Below, piece by piece: positions 45,071 through 56,509 of a DNA stretch of 64,000 nucleotides; position 1 is the stretch's first letter; each line of letters starts with the position of its first letter. The stretch comes from Odontocerum albicorne (Eukaryota; Arthropoda; Insecta; Trichoptera; Odontoceridae). The stretch covers positions 19,244,251 through 19,308,250 of the forward strand of contig OX463863.1 of NCBI GenBank assembly GCA_949825065.1, in the 5' to 3' direction. The notes beneath the pieces are model-generated. The model saw only the letters and a program-made list of their open reading frames with translations. It searched no databases and was not told where the DNA came from. The position numbers and the translations under genes were made by a program.

Positions 45071-45566
45071 ATCAGGTACCAAATTGTATAAAATCTAGTG
45101 TTATCAATACAATACGGGGTCGTCCACAAGCACACAGCCCGCACTGCACAAAAAATACAATAATTAACGACAAATAATTGAAAAAAACAAAATGAAAAAA
45201 CAAAAGACGGAATTATACAGATGTGACTTTACAAATCTCTTCATAAATAGAAAGTTTTAATTGTTTTTACTAAAATAAATGCTTTGCAAGTATTGTTTAG
45301 TGCCCGAATGCATTATTAATACTTGAAAAATAATTTAAAGAATCTTTGGATGTATGTAGGCATTTGAGTATATGACTGATACCAATAGAGAGCGTGTGAT
45401 AAGAAGTTGTTGGTCACGATTATGAGATTATGATACGGTAGAAAGTGTGACATCTTCAGACCTGGCGTCCATTATAATGAACACAGAGTTCATACGTGCT
45501 TTATTAACAACTTTGTAGTATAATTCTGTTCCCAATGATAACAAATCAAGTGTAGGATACTGTATT
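45071..45566 (-). repeat. 490-bp unit with a short conserved frame, monomer
   Basis: Matches 61214-61860 in reverse. The minus strand reads YPTLDLLSLGTELYYKVVNK then ARMNSVFIIMD, ARSEDVTLSTVS and a stop; the other copy has one residue changed in this stretch. Ends: TATCCTACACTTG and GGTACCTGATT. Nature unknown (LTR, satellite monomer or transposon end). Confidence 0.7.
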
Positions 45567-45632
45567 ATCGGCTTTAAACGTTTTGGGCGACATCTATCTA
45601 AACTAATACGATATAATGTTACATTTAATATA

Positions 45633-45838
45633 CAGTACTTGGCGGTAAGTATTATAATATACATCGGGCTAAGAAAGAGGATGTCGGCCATAATCGGCTA
45701 ACTTCGGCTTTGTAAAGCATCGTCTCTGTCATTCGTACACGTGTTCCGTCGCGTCGTCGCGTACCGGACTGTTAACGCATCGTACATCAGAGATGATGCT
45801 CTACAAAGCCATGTGTATTACTTACCGCCGGTTACTTG
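45633..45838. mobile_element. foldback MITE copy with eroded right arm
   Basis: CAGTACTTGGCGGTAAG at the left and CTTACCGCCGGTTACTTG at the right, TA flanks. Same family as 9438-9646. Confidence 0.8.
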
Positions 45839-46029
45839 TAAATAATACGCACGAAATCAAGAATATTTTTTAAAGCCGATACGCAGAGGCTAGGGCTGTG
45901 AATGTTTCAGGTGAGTCTTTTAGTATTTATGATAAATATATTGAAATAATTATACCGATTATGCACAGGTCTTGCCTATTAAAGTGGTTCTCTAGACCTA
46001 CAAAATGAAATGTTTTAAACATTGTAATT

Positions 46030-49000
46030 GACAGGTTAACTTGATATAGATATTAACAGCATTCATGCTGCCTGGCTATACTGATAATACTGCCCAATAG
46101 TGTAGTGAGTGCTGTGACATTGAACCAGTGTATGAGACGTCTGGACAAGTTCCTATGCACAAACCCAGGAGTGCTGTTCTGTTTCCTTTGCTCTCCCCTC
46201 GCTGTCTCTCCATGAACATATGACAGGTAAACTTGATATAGATATTAACAGCATCCATGCTGCCTGGCTGTACTGATAATACTGCCCAATAGTGTAGTGA
46301 GTGCTGTGACATTGAACCAGTGTATGAGACGTCTGGACAAGTTCCTACACACAAACCCAGGAGTGCTGTTCTGTTTCCTTTGCTTTTCCTTCGCTGTCTC
46401 TCCATGAACATATGACAGGTAAACTTGATATAGATATTAACAGCATTCATGCTGCCTGGCTATAGTGATAATACTGCCCAATAGTGTAGTGAGTGCTGTG
46501 ACATTGAACCAGTGTATGAGACGTCTGGACAAGTTCCTACACACAAACCCAGGAGTGCTGTTCTGTTTCCTTTGCTCTCCCCTCGCTGTCTCTCCATGAA
46601 CATATGACAGGTAAACTTGATATAGATATTAACAGCATTCATGCTGCCTGGCTATAGTGATAATACTGCCCAATAGTGTAGTGAGTGCTGTGACATTGAA
46701 CCAGTGTATGAGACGTCTGGACAAGTTCCTATGCACAAACCCAGGAGTGCTGTTCTGTTTCCTTTGCTTTTCCTTCGCTGTCTCTCCATGAACATATGAC
46801 AGGTAAACTTGATATAGATATTAACAGCATTCATGCTGCCTGGCTATAGTGATAATACTGCCCAATAGTGTAGTGAGTGCTGTGACATTGAACCAGTGTA
46901 TGAGACGTCTGGACAAGTTCCTACACACAAACCCAGGAGTGCTGTTCTGTTTCCTTTGCTTTTCCTTCGCTGTCTCTCCATGAACATATGACAGGTAAAC
47001 TTGATATAGATATTAACAGCATTCATGCTGCCTGGCTATAGTGATAATACTGCCCAATAGTGTAGTGAGTGCTGTGACATTGAACCAGTGTATGAGACGT
47101 CTGGACAAGTTCCTACACACAAACCCAGGAGTGCTGTTCTGTTTCCTTTGCTCTCCCCTCGCTGTCTCTCCATGAACATATGACAGGTAAACTTGATATA
47201 GATATTAACAGCATTCATGCTGCCTGGCTATAGTGATAATACTGCCCAATAGTGTAGTGAGTGCTGTGACATTGAACCAGTGTATGAGACGTCTGGACAA
47301 GTTCCTATGCACAAACCCAGGAGTGCTGTTCTGTTTCCTTTGCTTTTCCTTCGCTGTCTCTCCATGAACATATGACAGGTAAACTTGATATAGATATTAA
47401 CAGCATTCATGCTGCCTGGCTATAGTGATAATACTGCCCAATAGTGTAGTGAGTGCTGTGACATTGAACCAGTGTATGAGACGTCTGGACAAGTTCCTAC
47501 ACACAAACCCAGGAGTGCTGTTCTGTTTCCTTTGCTCTCCCCTCGCTGTCTCTCCATGAACATATGACAGGTAAACTTGATATAGATATTAACAGCATTC
47601 ATGCTGCCTGGCTATAGTGATAATACTGCCCAATAGTGTAGTGAGTGCTGTGACATTGAACCAGTGTATGAGACGTCTGGACAAGTTCCTATGCACAAAC
47701 CCAGGAGTGCTGTTCTGTTTCCTTTGCTTTTCCTTCGCTGTCTCTCCATGAACATATGACAGGTAAACTTGATATAGATATTAACAGCATTCATGCTGCC
47801 TGGCTATAGTGATAATACTGCCCAATAGTGTAGTGAGTGCTGTGACATTGAACCAGTGTATGAGACGTCTGGACAAGTTCCTACACACAAACCCAGGAGT
47901 GCTGTTCTGTTTCCTTTGCTTTCCCCTCGCTGTCTCTACATGAACATATGACAGGTAAACTTGATATAGATATTAACAGCATCCATGCTGCCTGGCTGTA
48001 CTGATAATACTGCCCAATAGTGTAGTGAGTGCTGTGACATTGAACCAGTGTATGAGACGTCTGGACAAGTTCCTACACACAAACCCAGGAGTGCTGTTCT
48101 GTTTCCTTTGCTTTTCCTTCGCTGTCTCTCCATGAACATATGACAGGTAAACTTGATATAGATATTAACAGCATTCATGCTGCCTGGCTATAGTGATAAT
48201 ACTGCCCAATAGTGTAGTGAGTGCTGTGACATTGAACCAGTGTATGAGACGTCTGGACAAGTTCCTACACACAAACCCAGGAGTGCTGTTCTGTTTCCTT
48301 TGCTCTCCCCTCGCTGTCTCTCCATGAACATATGACAGGTAAACTTGATATAGATATTAACAGCATTCATGCTGCCTGGCTATAGTGATAATACTGCCCA
48401 ATAGTGTAGTGAGTGCTGTGACATTGAACCAGTGTATGAGACGTCTGGACAAGTTCCTATGCACAAACCCAGGAGTGCTGTTCTGTTTCCTTTGCTTTTC
48501 CTTCGCTGTCTCTCCATGAACATATGACAGGTAAACTTGATATAGATATTAACAGCATTCATGCTGCCTGGCTATAGTGATAATACTGCCCAATAGTGTA
48601 GTGAGTGCTGTGACATTGAACCAGTGTATGAGACGTCTGGACAAGTTCCTATGCACAAACCCAGGAGTGCTGTTCTGTTTCCTTTGCTTTTCCTTCGCTG
48701 TCTCTCCATGAACATATGACAGGTAAACTTGATATAGATATTAACAGCATTCATGCTGCCTGGCTATAGTGATAATACTGCCCAATAGTGTTATGAGTGC
48801 TGTGACATTGAACCAGTGTATGAGACGTCTGGACAAGTTCCTACACACAAACCCAGGAGTGCTGTTCTGTTTCCTTTGCTCTCCCCTCGCTGTCTCTCCA
48901 TGAACATATGACAGGTAAACTTGATATAGATATTAACAGCATTCATGCTGCCTGGCTATAGTGATAATACTGCCCAATAGTGTAGTGAGTGCTGTGACAT

Positions 49001-49608
49001 TGAACCAGTGTATGAGACGTCTGGACAAGTTCCTATGCACAAACCCAGGAGTGCTGTTCTGTTTCCTTTGCTTTTCCTTCGCTGTCTCTCCATGAACATA
49101 TGACAGGTAAACTTGATATAGATATTAACAGCATTCATGCTGCCTGGCTATAGTGATAATACTGCCCAATAGTGTTATGAGTGCTGTGACATTGAACCAG
49201 TGTATGAGACGTCTGGACAAGTTCCTATGCACAAACCCAGGAGTGCTGTTCTGTTTCCTTTGCTTTTCCTTCGCTGTCTCTCCACGAACATATGACAGGT
49301 AAACTTGATATAGATATTAACAGCATTCATGCTGCCTGGCTATACTGATAATACTGCCCATTAGTGTAGTGAGTGCTGTGACACTGAACCAGTGTATGAG
49401 ACGTCTGGACAAGTTCCTACACACAAACCCAGGAGTGCTGTTCTGTTTCCTTTGCTTTCCCCTCGCTGTCTCTCCATGAACATATGACAGGTTAACTTGA
49501 TATAGATATTAAACAGCATTTATGCTGCCTGACTATAGTGATAATACTGCCCAATAGTGTAGTGAGTGCTGTGACATTGAACCAGTGTATGAGACGTCTG
49601 GACAAGTT
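46030..49608. repeat. 192-bp satellite, about 18.5 units
   Basis: Units differ by under 3%. Two monomer types (CTCTCCCCTCGCTG versus CTTTTCCTTCGCTG, linked with ACACAC/ATGCAC upstream) largely alternate, suggesting a 384-bp dimer. 192 equals 64 codons, so a minus-strand frame of 60 codons recurs in every unit (MNAVNIYIKFTCHMFMERQR...); it stops at the same place in most units. Such regular frames follow from the period and are not evidence of a gene. Confidence 0.97.
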
Positions 49609-49860
49609 CCACTCAAGAGTTCACACAAACCCTTGCTATAGGTTATTCCTCCTACAAGCCCAAGATTTCAAACTTCTGTCGCAATATAAACCCCGCTCCG
49701 ATCCACTGCCTGATTTTTTTTAACCCTCTTTTTGCCTTTATTGAATTCGGCACCCTGATTTTTTTCCGATTGTTGACTATACAATACTCCCTTGCAAACT
49801 CTCATCAACTTGTTAAACAGTGAGCCTCAATTACACGTGTCTTAACACTTTCGTTTATAT
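49609..49860 (-). mobile_element. CR1-like LINE fragments at the array edge
   Basis: Minus strand matches the C-terminal coding and 3' UTR pieces of the LINE at 36100, but in rearranged order. Confidence 0.65.
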
Positions 49861-50214
49861 ATTTTAACTAAAACATATTCAAACAAAATATGTTGAATTT
49901 CTACAGTAAAATGTTGCATTTTTTTTCCAGCTATATCGACATTCCACCCCACAGTGCACTATCTCGAGGACGCGGTTTTAAGATTCAGCTTTGAGATAGT
50001 CAGTGTTGAGCGCTCTGCTCAGTATCGATCGCTATATCTCAGATTCCAGTCCAGTGCTCGGCAAAGTATGAGCTGTTCCATACATATTCACTTCTGTGCT
50101 CCTGATATATAAAAGGTACAAATTATTCACTGTTTTTTTTTACATACACATCTTTTTTTCATTTTCTTCCATCAATCACACTCTTGTGGCCTAATTGGTA
50201 ACATGACTCCCGCT
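49861..50214. other. spacer with a tRNA-like A-box scrap
   Basis: TGTGGCCTAATTGGTAACAT near 50184 resembles the SINE head start; no B-box follows. Confidence 0.3.
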
Positions 50215-51490
50215 GTTATAATATATTTAATTTATTTATACACAATAAGAAATGTTATAAATAAATACTTTATTATAAAGCAACAGGTGTTTTAATGTGG
50301 ACAAAATTTTTATAGATCTGGGCTTGTTTCTTTTCATTTGTCGTATTCCCAGTAAACTAGGATTTTACCTGTATCTTATTGAGAACATATAACATGAAAA
50401 AAATAATTTAATACTTTTTCCGATTGTTGATTATATATATAATACCCCGTTGCAAACTCTTATCAACTTGATAAACATTGAGAATCAATTATCTACGTAT
50501 AATGCTAATCAAACCCCGTATTGAGACTCAATTATCTATGTATAACGCTAATCAAACCCCGTATTGAAACTCAAGTATCTATGTATAACGCTAATCAAAC
50601 CCCTGTATTGAAACTCAATTATCTATGTATAACGCTAATGAAACCCCGTATTGAGACTCAATTATCTACTTATAACGCTAATCAAACCCCGTATTGAGAC
50701 TCAATTATCTGTGTGTAACGCTAATGGAACCCCGAATTGAGACTCAATTATCTATGTATAACGCTAATAAGATAATGAGACTCAATTATCTATGTATAAC
50801 GCTAATGAAACCCCGTATTGAGACTCAAGTATCTATGTATAACGCTAATAAGATAATGAGAATCAATTATCTATGTATAACGCTAATGAAACCCCGTATT
50901 GAGACTCAATTATCTACGTATAACGCTAATCAAACCCCGTATTGAGACTCAATTATCTGTGTGTAACGCTAATGAAACCCCGAATTGAGACTCAATTACC
51001 TATGTATAACGCTAAAAAGATAATGAGACTCAATTATCTATGTATAACGCTAATAAAATATTGAGATTCAATTATCTATGTATAACACTAATCAAACCCC
51101 GTATTGAAACTCAATTATCTATGTATATGGCTAATCAAACCCCGTATTGAGACTCAATTATCTATGTATAACGCTAATCAACCCCCGTATTGAGACTCAA
51201 TTATCTATGTATAACGCTAATCAAACCCCTGTATTGAGACTCAATTATCTATGTTATGGATAACGTTAATCAAACCCCGTATAATTCATCACTTCAGACA
51301 GACCAAAAAGTACATCCCATAATGTGCCGCATAAAACACACCACACTCAAGAGTTCACACAACAAACCTTTGCTACAAGTCATTCCTCTTGCAAGCCCAA
51401 GTATTCAATCTTCTGTCGTAATAACAACCACGCTCCGATCCACTGCCTGAATTTTTTACCTCCTTTTGCCTTTATTGAAATATATTCAAT
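50215..51490 (-). mobile_element. CR1-like LINE 3' end with an expanded UTR array
   Basis: Minus strand: C-terminal coding scrap 51480-51360, UTR, satellite (51290-50480), then AACGGGGTATTATATATATAATC, TCTCAATAAGATACAGG, CCTAGTTTACTGGGAATACG and the 3' end near 50220. The same parts in the same order occur at 36290-37130 without the array. Confidence 0.78.
50480..51290 (-). repeat. 43-bp satellite inside a LINE 3' UTR, about 19 units
   Basis: Plus-strand unit CAATTATCTATGTATAACGC + TAATCAAACCCCGTATTGAG + ACT, with shorter variants (AATAAGATAATGAGACT). Confidence 0.94.
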
Positions 51491-51494
51491 ATGC

Positions 51495-52085
51495 GCCTGT
51501 TCTATACCTTCTTACATATTAACTCTTACGATTTCTACGACCTTCTTCGTGTCTTTTTATCAAAGCATCACTCACTTGATCCAACCATACTTTTCTTCTT
51601 CTTCTTCCAGTGGCATTTACAATTTTTCTTTATTTTATCGGTCATTCATTCGTCACCTTACTCAGCAAATCAGCCTTAAGTTCACATCCATTCCTAATAA
51701 ATTCATTCCGTACCATCACGCCGTGTCCCTTGTAGGGCAGACAGAGATAATACATACCCAAACTGTTCTATCCATGCACACAACAATTATCTCCTCCAAA
51801 TTCATACATCTCGTCATGCACAGTCTTCCATAATACTTCATACTTCTCCGTTTATCTTTCATAATATGGTCCACTTGCTCCAGCAATTCTTTCAATGGTC
51901 TACCTCTTCTACGTACGCCTTGCACTTCTAACTTATACCATATACTCGCTTAGTCATTTTCTCCACATGTCCAAACCATCTAAGAACTCCTTTTACTTCA
52001 CCATACTGAATAGATTTAAGACCATTTTTATCCATGTATTCATTTGTGACGTCTTCATTCCGCTATCTTTAAAACATTGACACTA
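51495..52085 (-). mobile_element. RTE-like LINE debris
   Basis: Minus strand MQGVRRRGRPLKELLEQVDHIMKD and CMTRCMNLEEIIVV (51716-51925) are the end of the ORF; the 3' UTR motif CACGCCGTGTCCCTTGTAGG follows at about 51718-51737. Confidence 0.7.
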
Positions 52086-52304
52086 CATTTTTCCTGAATG
52101 CACGCATCATCACAGATTTTATTCTTTAATTTGACTGTGAAGTAACCAAAATCTTAGATTAATGAGGTCAAAAACAACGATGTCTCTCGACCACGCTCTT
52201 CAATATGTCTACATTACGAATTCGGTTTAAAAAAATAACTATGTTTACGAGTATTTCTTAAACAGTCGTTTTGAATTTATTGTATTTTAACATACTTTCG
52301 TTGT

Positions 52305-52368
52305 ATACAATATAACCTAGTGGGTTTATTACTATGAAGCAATTTCATCCGACCAACCAGAATTATGG
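52305..52368 (-). mobile_element. LINE/SINE tail scrap
   Basis: CAATATAACCTAGTGGGTTT...CCGACCAACCAGAA is the complement of the shared LINE/SINE tail; the next array starts right after it. Confidence 0.6.
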
Positions 52369-53372
52369 TATAAAGAATTGTGTCATAAAGGATTGTGCTA
52401 TAAAGGGTTGTGTTATAAAAAGGGTTGTGTTATAGAGGGTTGTGTTATAAAGGAGTGTGTTATGAAGGATTGTGTTATAAAGGAGTGTGTTACGAAGGAT
52501 TGTGTTATAAAGGAGTATGTTATAAAGGATTGTGTTATAAAAGATTGTGGTATAAAGGAAAGTGTTATAAAGGATTGTGTTGTAAAAGATTGTGGTATAA
52601 AGGAGTGTTATAAAGGGCTGTATTATAAAGGATTGTGTTATAAAGGAGTGTGTTACGAAGGATTGTGTTATAAAGGAGTATGTTATAAAGGATTGTGTTA
52701 TAAAAGGTTGTGGTATAAAGGAAAGTGTTATAAAGGAAAGTGTTATAAAGGATTGTGTTATAAAAGATTGTGGTATAAAGGAGTGTTATAAAGGGCTGTA
52801 TTATAAAGGATTGTGTTATAAAGGAGTGTGTTACGAAGGATTGTGTTATAAAGGAGTATGTTATAAAGGATTGTGTTATAAAAGGTTGTGGTATAAAGGA
52901 AAGTGTTATAAAGGAAAGTGTTATAAAGGATTGTGTTATAAAAGATTGTGGTATAAAGGAGTGTTATAAAGGGCTGTATTATAAAGGATTGTGTTATAAA
53001 GGAGTGTGTTACGAAGGATTGTGTTATAAAGGAGTATGTTATAAAGGATTGTGTTATAAAAGGTTGTGGTATAAAGGAAAGTGTTATAAAGGAAAGTGTT
53101 ATAAAGGATTGTGTTATAAAAGATTGTGGTATAAAGGAGTGTTATAAAGGGCTGTATTATAAAGGATTGTGTTATAAAGGAGTGTGTTACGAAGGATTGT
53201 GTTATAAAGGAGTATGTTATAAAGGATTGTGTTATAAAAGATTGTGGTATAAAGGAAAGTGTTATAAAGGAAAGTGTTATAAAGGATTGTGTTATAAAAG
53301 ATTGTGGTATAAAGGAGTGTTATAAAGGACTGTATTATAAAGGATTGTGTTATAAAGGATTGTGCTATAAAC
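52369..53372. repeat. 15-bp minisatellite with a 178-bp higher-order unit
   Basis: Basic unit GATTGTGTTATAAAG (14-16 bp). GGCTGTATTATAAAGG recurs exactly every 178 bp (about 52616, 52794, 52972, 53150), showing block amplification. A plus-strand frame of 137 codons (CYKGL/CVIKD pentapeptides) reflects the 15-bp period. Confidence 0.96.
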
Positions 53373-53519
53373 AGAATATTTTTTATTAAATTACACATTA
53401 TACACTCGCATCAATCATTCACTCACATTAATATTCTTTTGTAAGAAATTTGATATATTAAATCTGTGGCGTTATGGCACAAGTTGATATGTCCGTTTTA
53501 CCTTAGTTTACAGAAGAAG

Positions 53520-53705
53520 CAATATTAACTTTGGCAATAAACTCGCCAGGTAAAAAAAAATGTTGTTTTGAGACTTGACGTGAAAACAGGACTGGAACCT
53601 TTTTTAAAATATTTGCGTACCAACGGAAATCGAGAATTTAAAATATTTGTGTACCAACGGAAAGACAGGTGTCTTAATATCTAAGCCGTGGAAGTCGTCA
53701 GTCAC
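53520..53705 (-). mobile_element. degenerate SINE
   Basis: Tail-like GGCAATAAACTCGCCAGG near 53534, body GACTGGAACC, and complement of an A-box-like region TAAGCCGTGGAAGTCGTC near 53682; internal duplication of TTTGCGTACCAACGGAAA. Confidence 0.5.
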
Positions 53706-53849
53706 ATCGATAATATATTTTAATTTATTTTGTATTATTTCAACGGTCAAATGATCTTTTTGATACAAAATATATACAAATATTAAATTATGATTATTAA
53801 AAATTAAAATCCGGATGTTTATAGAACACCCTCTGGAAAAGCAAGTATA

Positions 53850-54525
53850 TGAACATCCAAAGCAAGGTGAGGATCTATGGTACAAGACCTGTGTCCGCCC
53901 CATAATGACATACAGCATAGAGTCCAGAGCCGACACTGTCGGAACCAAATCAAGGTGAGGGTATACAAGACCTGTGGCTGCCCCATAATGACATACAGTT
54001 CAGAGCCGACACTGTCAGAACCAAAGCAAGGTGAGGGTATACAAGACCTGTGGCCACCCCATAATGACATACAGCATAGAGTTCTGAGCCGACACTGTCA
54101 GAACCAAAACAAGGTGATGGTATACAAGACCTGTGTCCGCACCATAATGACATACAGCATAGAGTCCAGAGCCGACACTGTCAGAACCAAAAATCTCCTT
54201 CGAACCAGCGAAATGAAGGTACTCAGGAGTATCGCTGGCAAAACCCTTCGTGATAGAGTACGAAACACAGAAATCCGAAGTTGAAGATATTGTCAGATGG
54301 GGACGACAGAGAAGAAGGTTCTGGAACGGACACGTATCCAGAATAGCGGAACCGAGAGCCGTAAGAATGGCCAGGGACAGTGTCCCCCAAGCGAGCAGAT
54401 CTCCAGGACGACCTACCAAAAGATGGAAAGACAGCTGGCAGTCGACGTCACAAGAGGGAAACGATGATGCAGGACCATAACAGGCCAACAGGCCTAAAAT
54501 AAGATGAAGAAGAAGAAAAATTTAA
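53850..54525 (+). mobile_element. LINE RT C-terminal region with internal tandem repeats
   Basis: YKTCVRTIMTYSIESRADTV then RTKNLLRTSEMKVLRSIAGK, WGRQRRRFWNGHVSRIAEPR and PGRPTKRWKDSW identify a common insect LINE. The part coding YKTC..TYSIESRADT is present four times (starts 53863, 53952, 54028, 54111). Ends in an AGAAGAAGAA tail. Confidence 0.85.
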
Positions 54526-54770
54526 GTGAAGTTAGTTCATAGTCATAATATATAAATGAAGTTAGTTCATAGTCATAATATATAAATGAAGTTAGTTCAT
54601 AGTCATAATATATAAATGAAGTTAGTTCATAGTCATAATATATAAATGAAGTTAGTTCATAGTCATAATATATAAATGAAGTTAGTTCATAGTCATAATA
54701 TATAAATGAAGTTAGTTCATAGTCATAATATATAAATGAGGTTAGTTCATAGTCATAATATATATAAATT
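54526..54770. repeat. 30-bp satellite, 8 units
   Basis: Unit ATGAAGTTAGTTCATAGTCA + TAATATATAA, nearly identical copies, directly after the LINE tail. Confidence 0.96.
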
Positions 54771-54909
54771 AGATTAAGACGTTCTTAAGATATACATTTG
54801 TATATGATATGTATAGCCTTTGGCAAATGTTTGTGTTATAATAAATTATTTTACTAAATAAAAAAAGTGATTTAACATTGACTTGACTCCTGTAAGTAGC
54901 AAGTTGTGT

Positions 54910-55170
54910 GCTTTATCAGTCAAGTTAGTAGTGCAAGGTGTACGTCAAAGAGGTAGACGGAAGAAAACGTGGCTGGACCAAACGAATCAGGTTTAGAAAA
55001 AAAAAAAAAAAGGTTAAGTGAGAATTACGAATAATAGAAGAGTGTGCATAACGTGGTGTATGAATGTAAAGGAGGCGATTATTGTAATGCTTGAATGGAA
55101 AAGTTTGTCGATCTGTTCTCTCTGCTTACTTCACAAGGGACATTTCGTGATGATAATGTATTTTATTACA
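54910..55170 (+). mobile_element. RTE-like LINE 3' fragment
   Basis: GTACGTCAAAGAGGTAGACG...TGGCTGGACCAA codes RQRGRRKKTWLDQ, then RVCITWCMNVKEAII and the UTR with CTTCACAAGGGACATTTCGT. Confidence 0.7.
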
Positions 55171-55189
55171 ATTTCGTTGTATACATATA

Positions 55190-55378
55190 GTACAGCCTGG
55201 CGGACATATTGCCACGTGAAAATATCTCCCAACCAACCAGAAAAATGTTAAAGAGGTTTTAAATGAAAACTAGAGTGACATCTTCTTTTTTAAAAAATCT
55301 GTGTTCCAGCAGGATTTGAATCTACAATTTTTGGGTTGGGAGATAGACGTTTTACCAACTTGGCCACGGAGGTTGAAA
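55190..55378 (-). mobile_element. tRNA-derived SINE, decayed
   Basis: Left end GCCTGGCGGACATATTGCCACG...CCAACCAACCAGA is the tail; right end complements a B-box (CAGGATTTGAATC) and A-box (CTTGGCCACGG). Confidence 0.7.
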
Positions 55379-55435
55379 GTTGTGTGCTTGGATAGAAAAA
55401 TTTTGTTATTTGCTGTCTCTGCTTACCTCACAAGG

Positions 55436-55645
55436 GACGATTGTCCGTCTTTGTGGGGTTCGTGGGCGTATGCTCACGTATGTGTTTATGGATTTCGTGG
55501 GGATGGATAGTCATATGAATGATTTATGCAACCACGTAACTTGCTTCATTTACTTTTGTCTGGTTGGCTGGAAGAGATTGCCGTCTGGCAATAATCCCGC
55601 CAGATTGTATTTGCAATAAAAGTGTTAAATAAATAAATAAATAAG
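55436..55645 (+). mobile_element. LINE 3' UTR tail
   Basis: GATTGTCCGTCTTTGTGGGG ... CTGGCAATAATCCCGCCAGA ... AATAAAAGTGTTAAATAAAT, as at 10630-10830. Confidence 0.85.
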
Positions 55646-55682
55646 GGACACGGCGCGATGATACGTGTATACGTATTAGTTT

Positions 55683-56022
55683 AGGGCATATATCGACCTT
55701 TTTTTTTTACCCGAATTATTTAAGTGTGTTTTTTAACGTTATTTTGAAGATGGTTCAAAATATTTAAGTTGTTTTTTCGGCGCATTGTGCTTTTTTTACT
55801 GCCGCAAGAGAAAAAACGCGACAAAACCAATAAAAAAAATATATTTATACTGCTTTTTTGTTGATTTTTGTCGCGTTTTTCTCTTGCGGCAGTAAAAAAG
55901 CATCATGCGACGAAAAAAACAACTTACTCGTATATATTGTACCATATTTTGGACTATCTTCAAAATAACGTTAAAAAAACACGCTAAAGCAATACAAATA
56001 AAAATTGCTCGAAATATGCCCC
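55683..56022. mobile_element. foldback MITE, about 340 bp
   Basis: Two arms of about 150 bp (GTTTTTTCGGCGCAT, TTTTTTACTGCCGCAAGAG, AACGCGAC) in inverse orientation around an AT-rich 30-bp centre; ends GGGCATATATCGA and complement. Confidence 0.8.
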
Positions 56023-56026
56023 AAAG

Positions 56027-56451
56027 CAGTGGTTCTTAACCGATGTTCCGCGAAGCAGTGGTGCTCCGCGAGAATGTTACAAGTGCTCCGTGAAACACGA
56101 ATATCAAACATTTTATCTAAGTTTGGCGAATTGCTGTTGGCAACGCAGCCGAGGCGTGGCGTAATCACATGCATTTTTTATTGTTCATGCATTTTTATTG
56201 TTCATACATTTTTATTGTTCATGCATTTTTTTATTGTTCATGCATTTTTATTGTTCATGCATTTTTATTGTTCATGCATTTTTATTGTTCATGCATTTTT
56301 TTATTGTTCATGCATTTTTTTATTGTTTATGCATTTTTTATTGTTCACGCATTTTTTATTGTTAGTTTTACGACCTCGATGATTTTGGTGTTCCGCAAAT
56401 TTTTCTTATAATCAAAAGTGCTCGATGACTTCGAAAAGGCTAAGAACTCTA
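56027..56451. mobile_element. hAT-like MITE with an internal 17-bp minisatellite
   Basis: Ends CAGTGGTTCTTAACC and (complement) TAGAGTTCTTAGCC, the wording of many hAT MITEs. TGCATTTTTATTGTTCA is repeated about 11 times at 56168-56360. No clear 8-bp duplication, so the call is moderate. Confidence 0.55.
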
Positions 56452-56509
56452 AAATAATACATACACACATATCATCACGCCGTGTCCCTTGTGAGGAAAG
56501 CAGAGAGAA

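Noticed and set aside
46030..49608. CRISPR-like or protein-coding array (repeated 60-codon frames)
   Set aside because: Whole units repeat without unique spacers, and the frames come from a 192-bp period; this is a eukaryotic satellite.
52378..52791. 137-codon Cys/Lys-rich protein
   Set aside because: It is a direct translation of a 15-bp minisatellite with no start context and shifted copies downstream.
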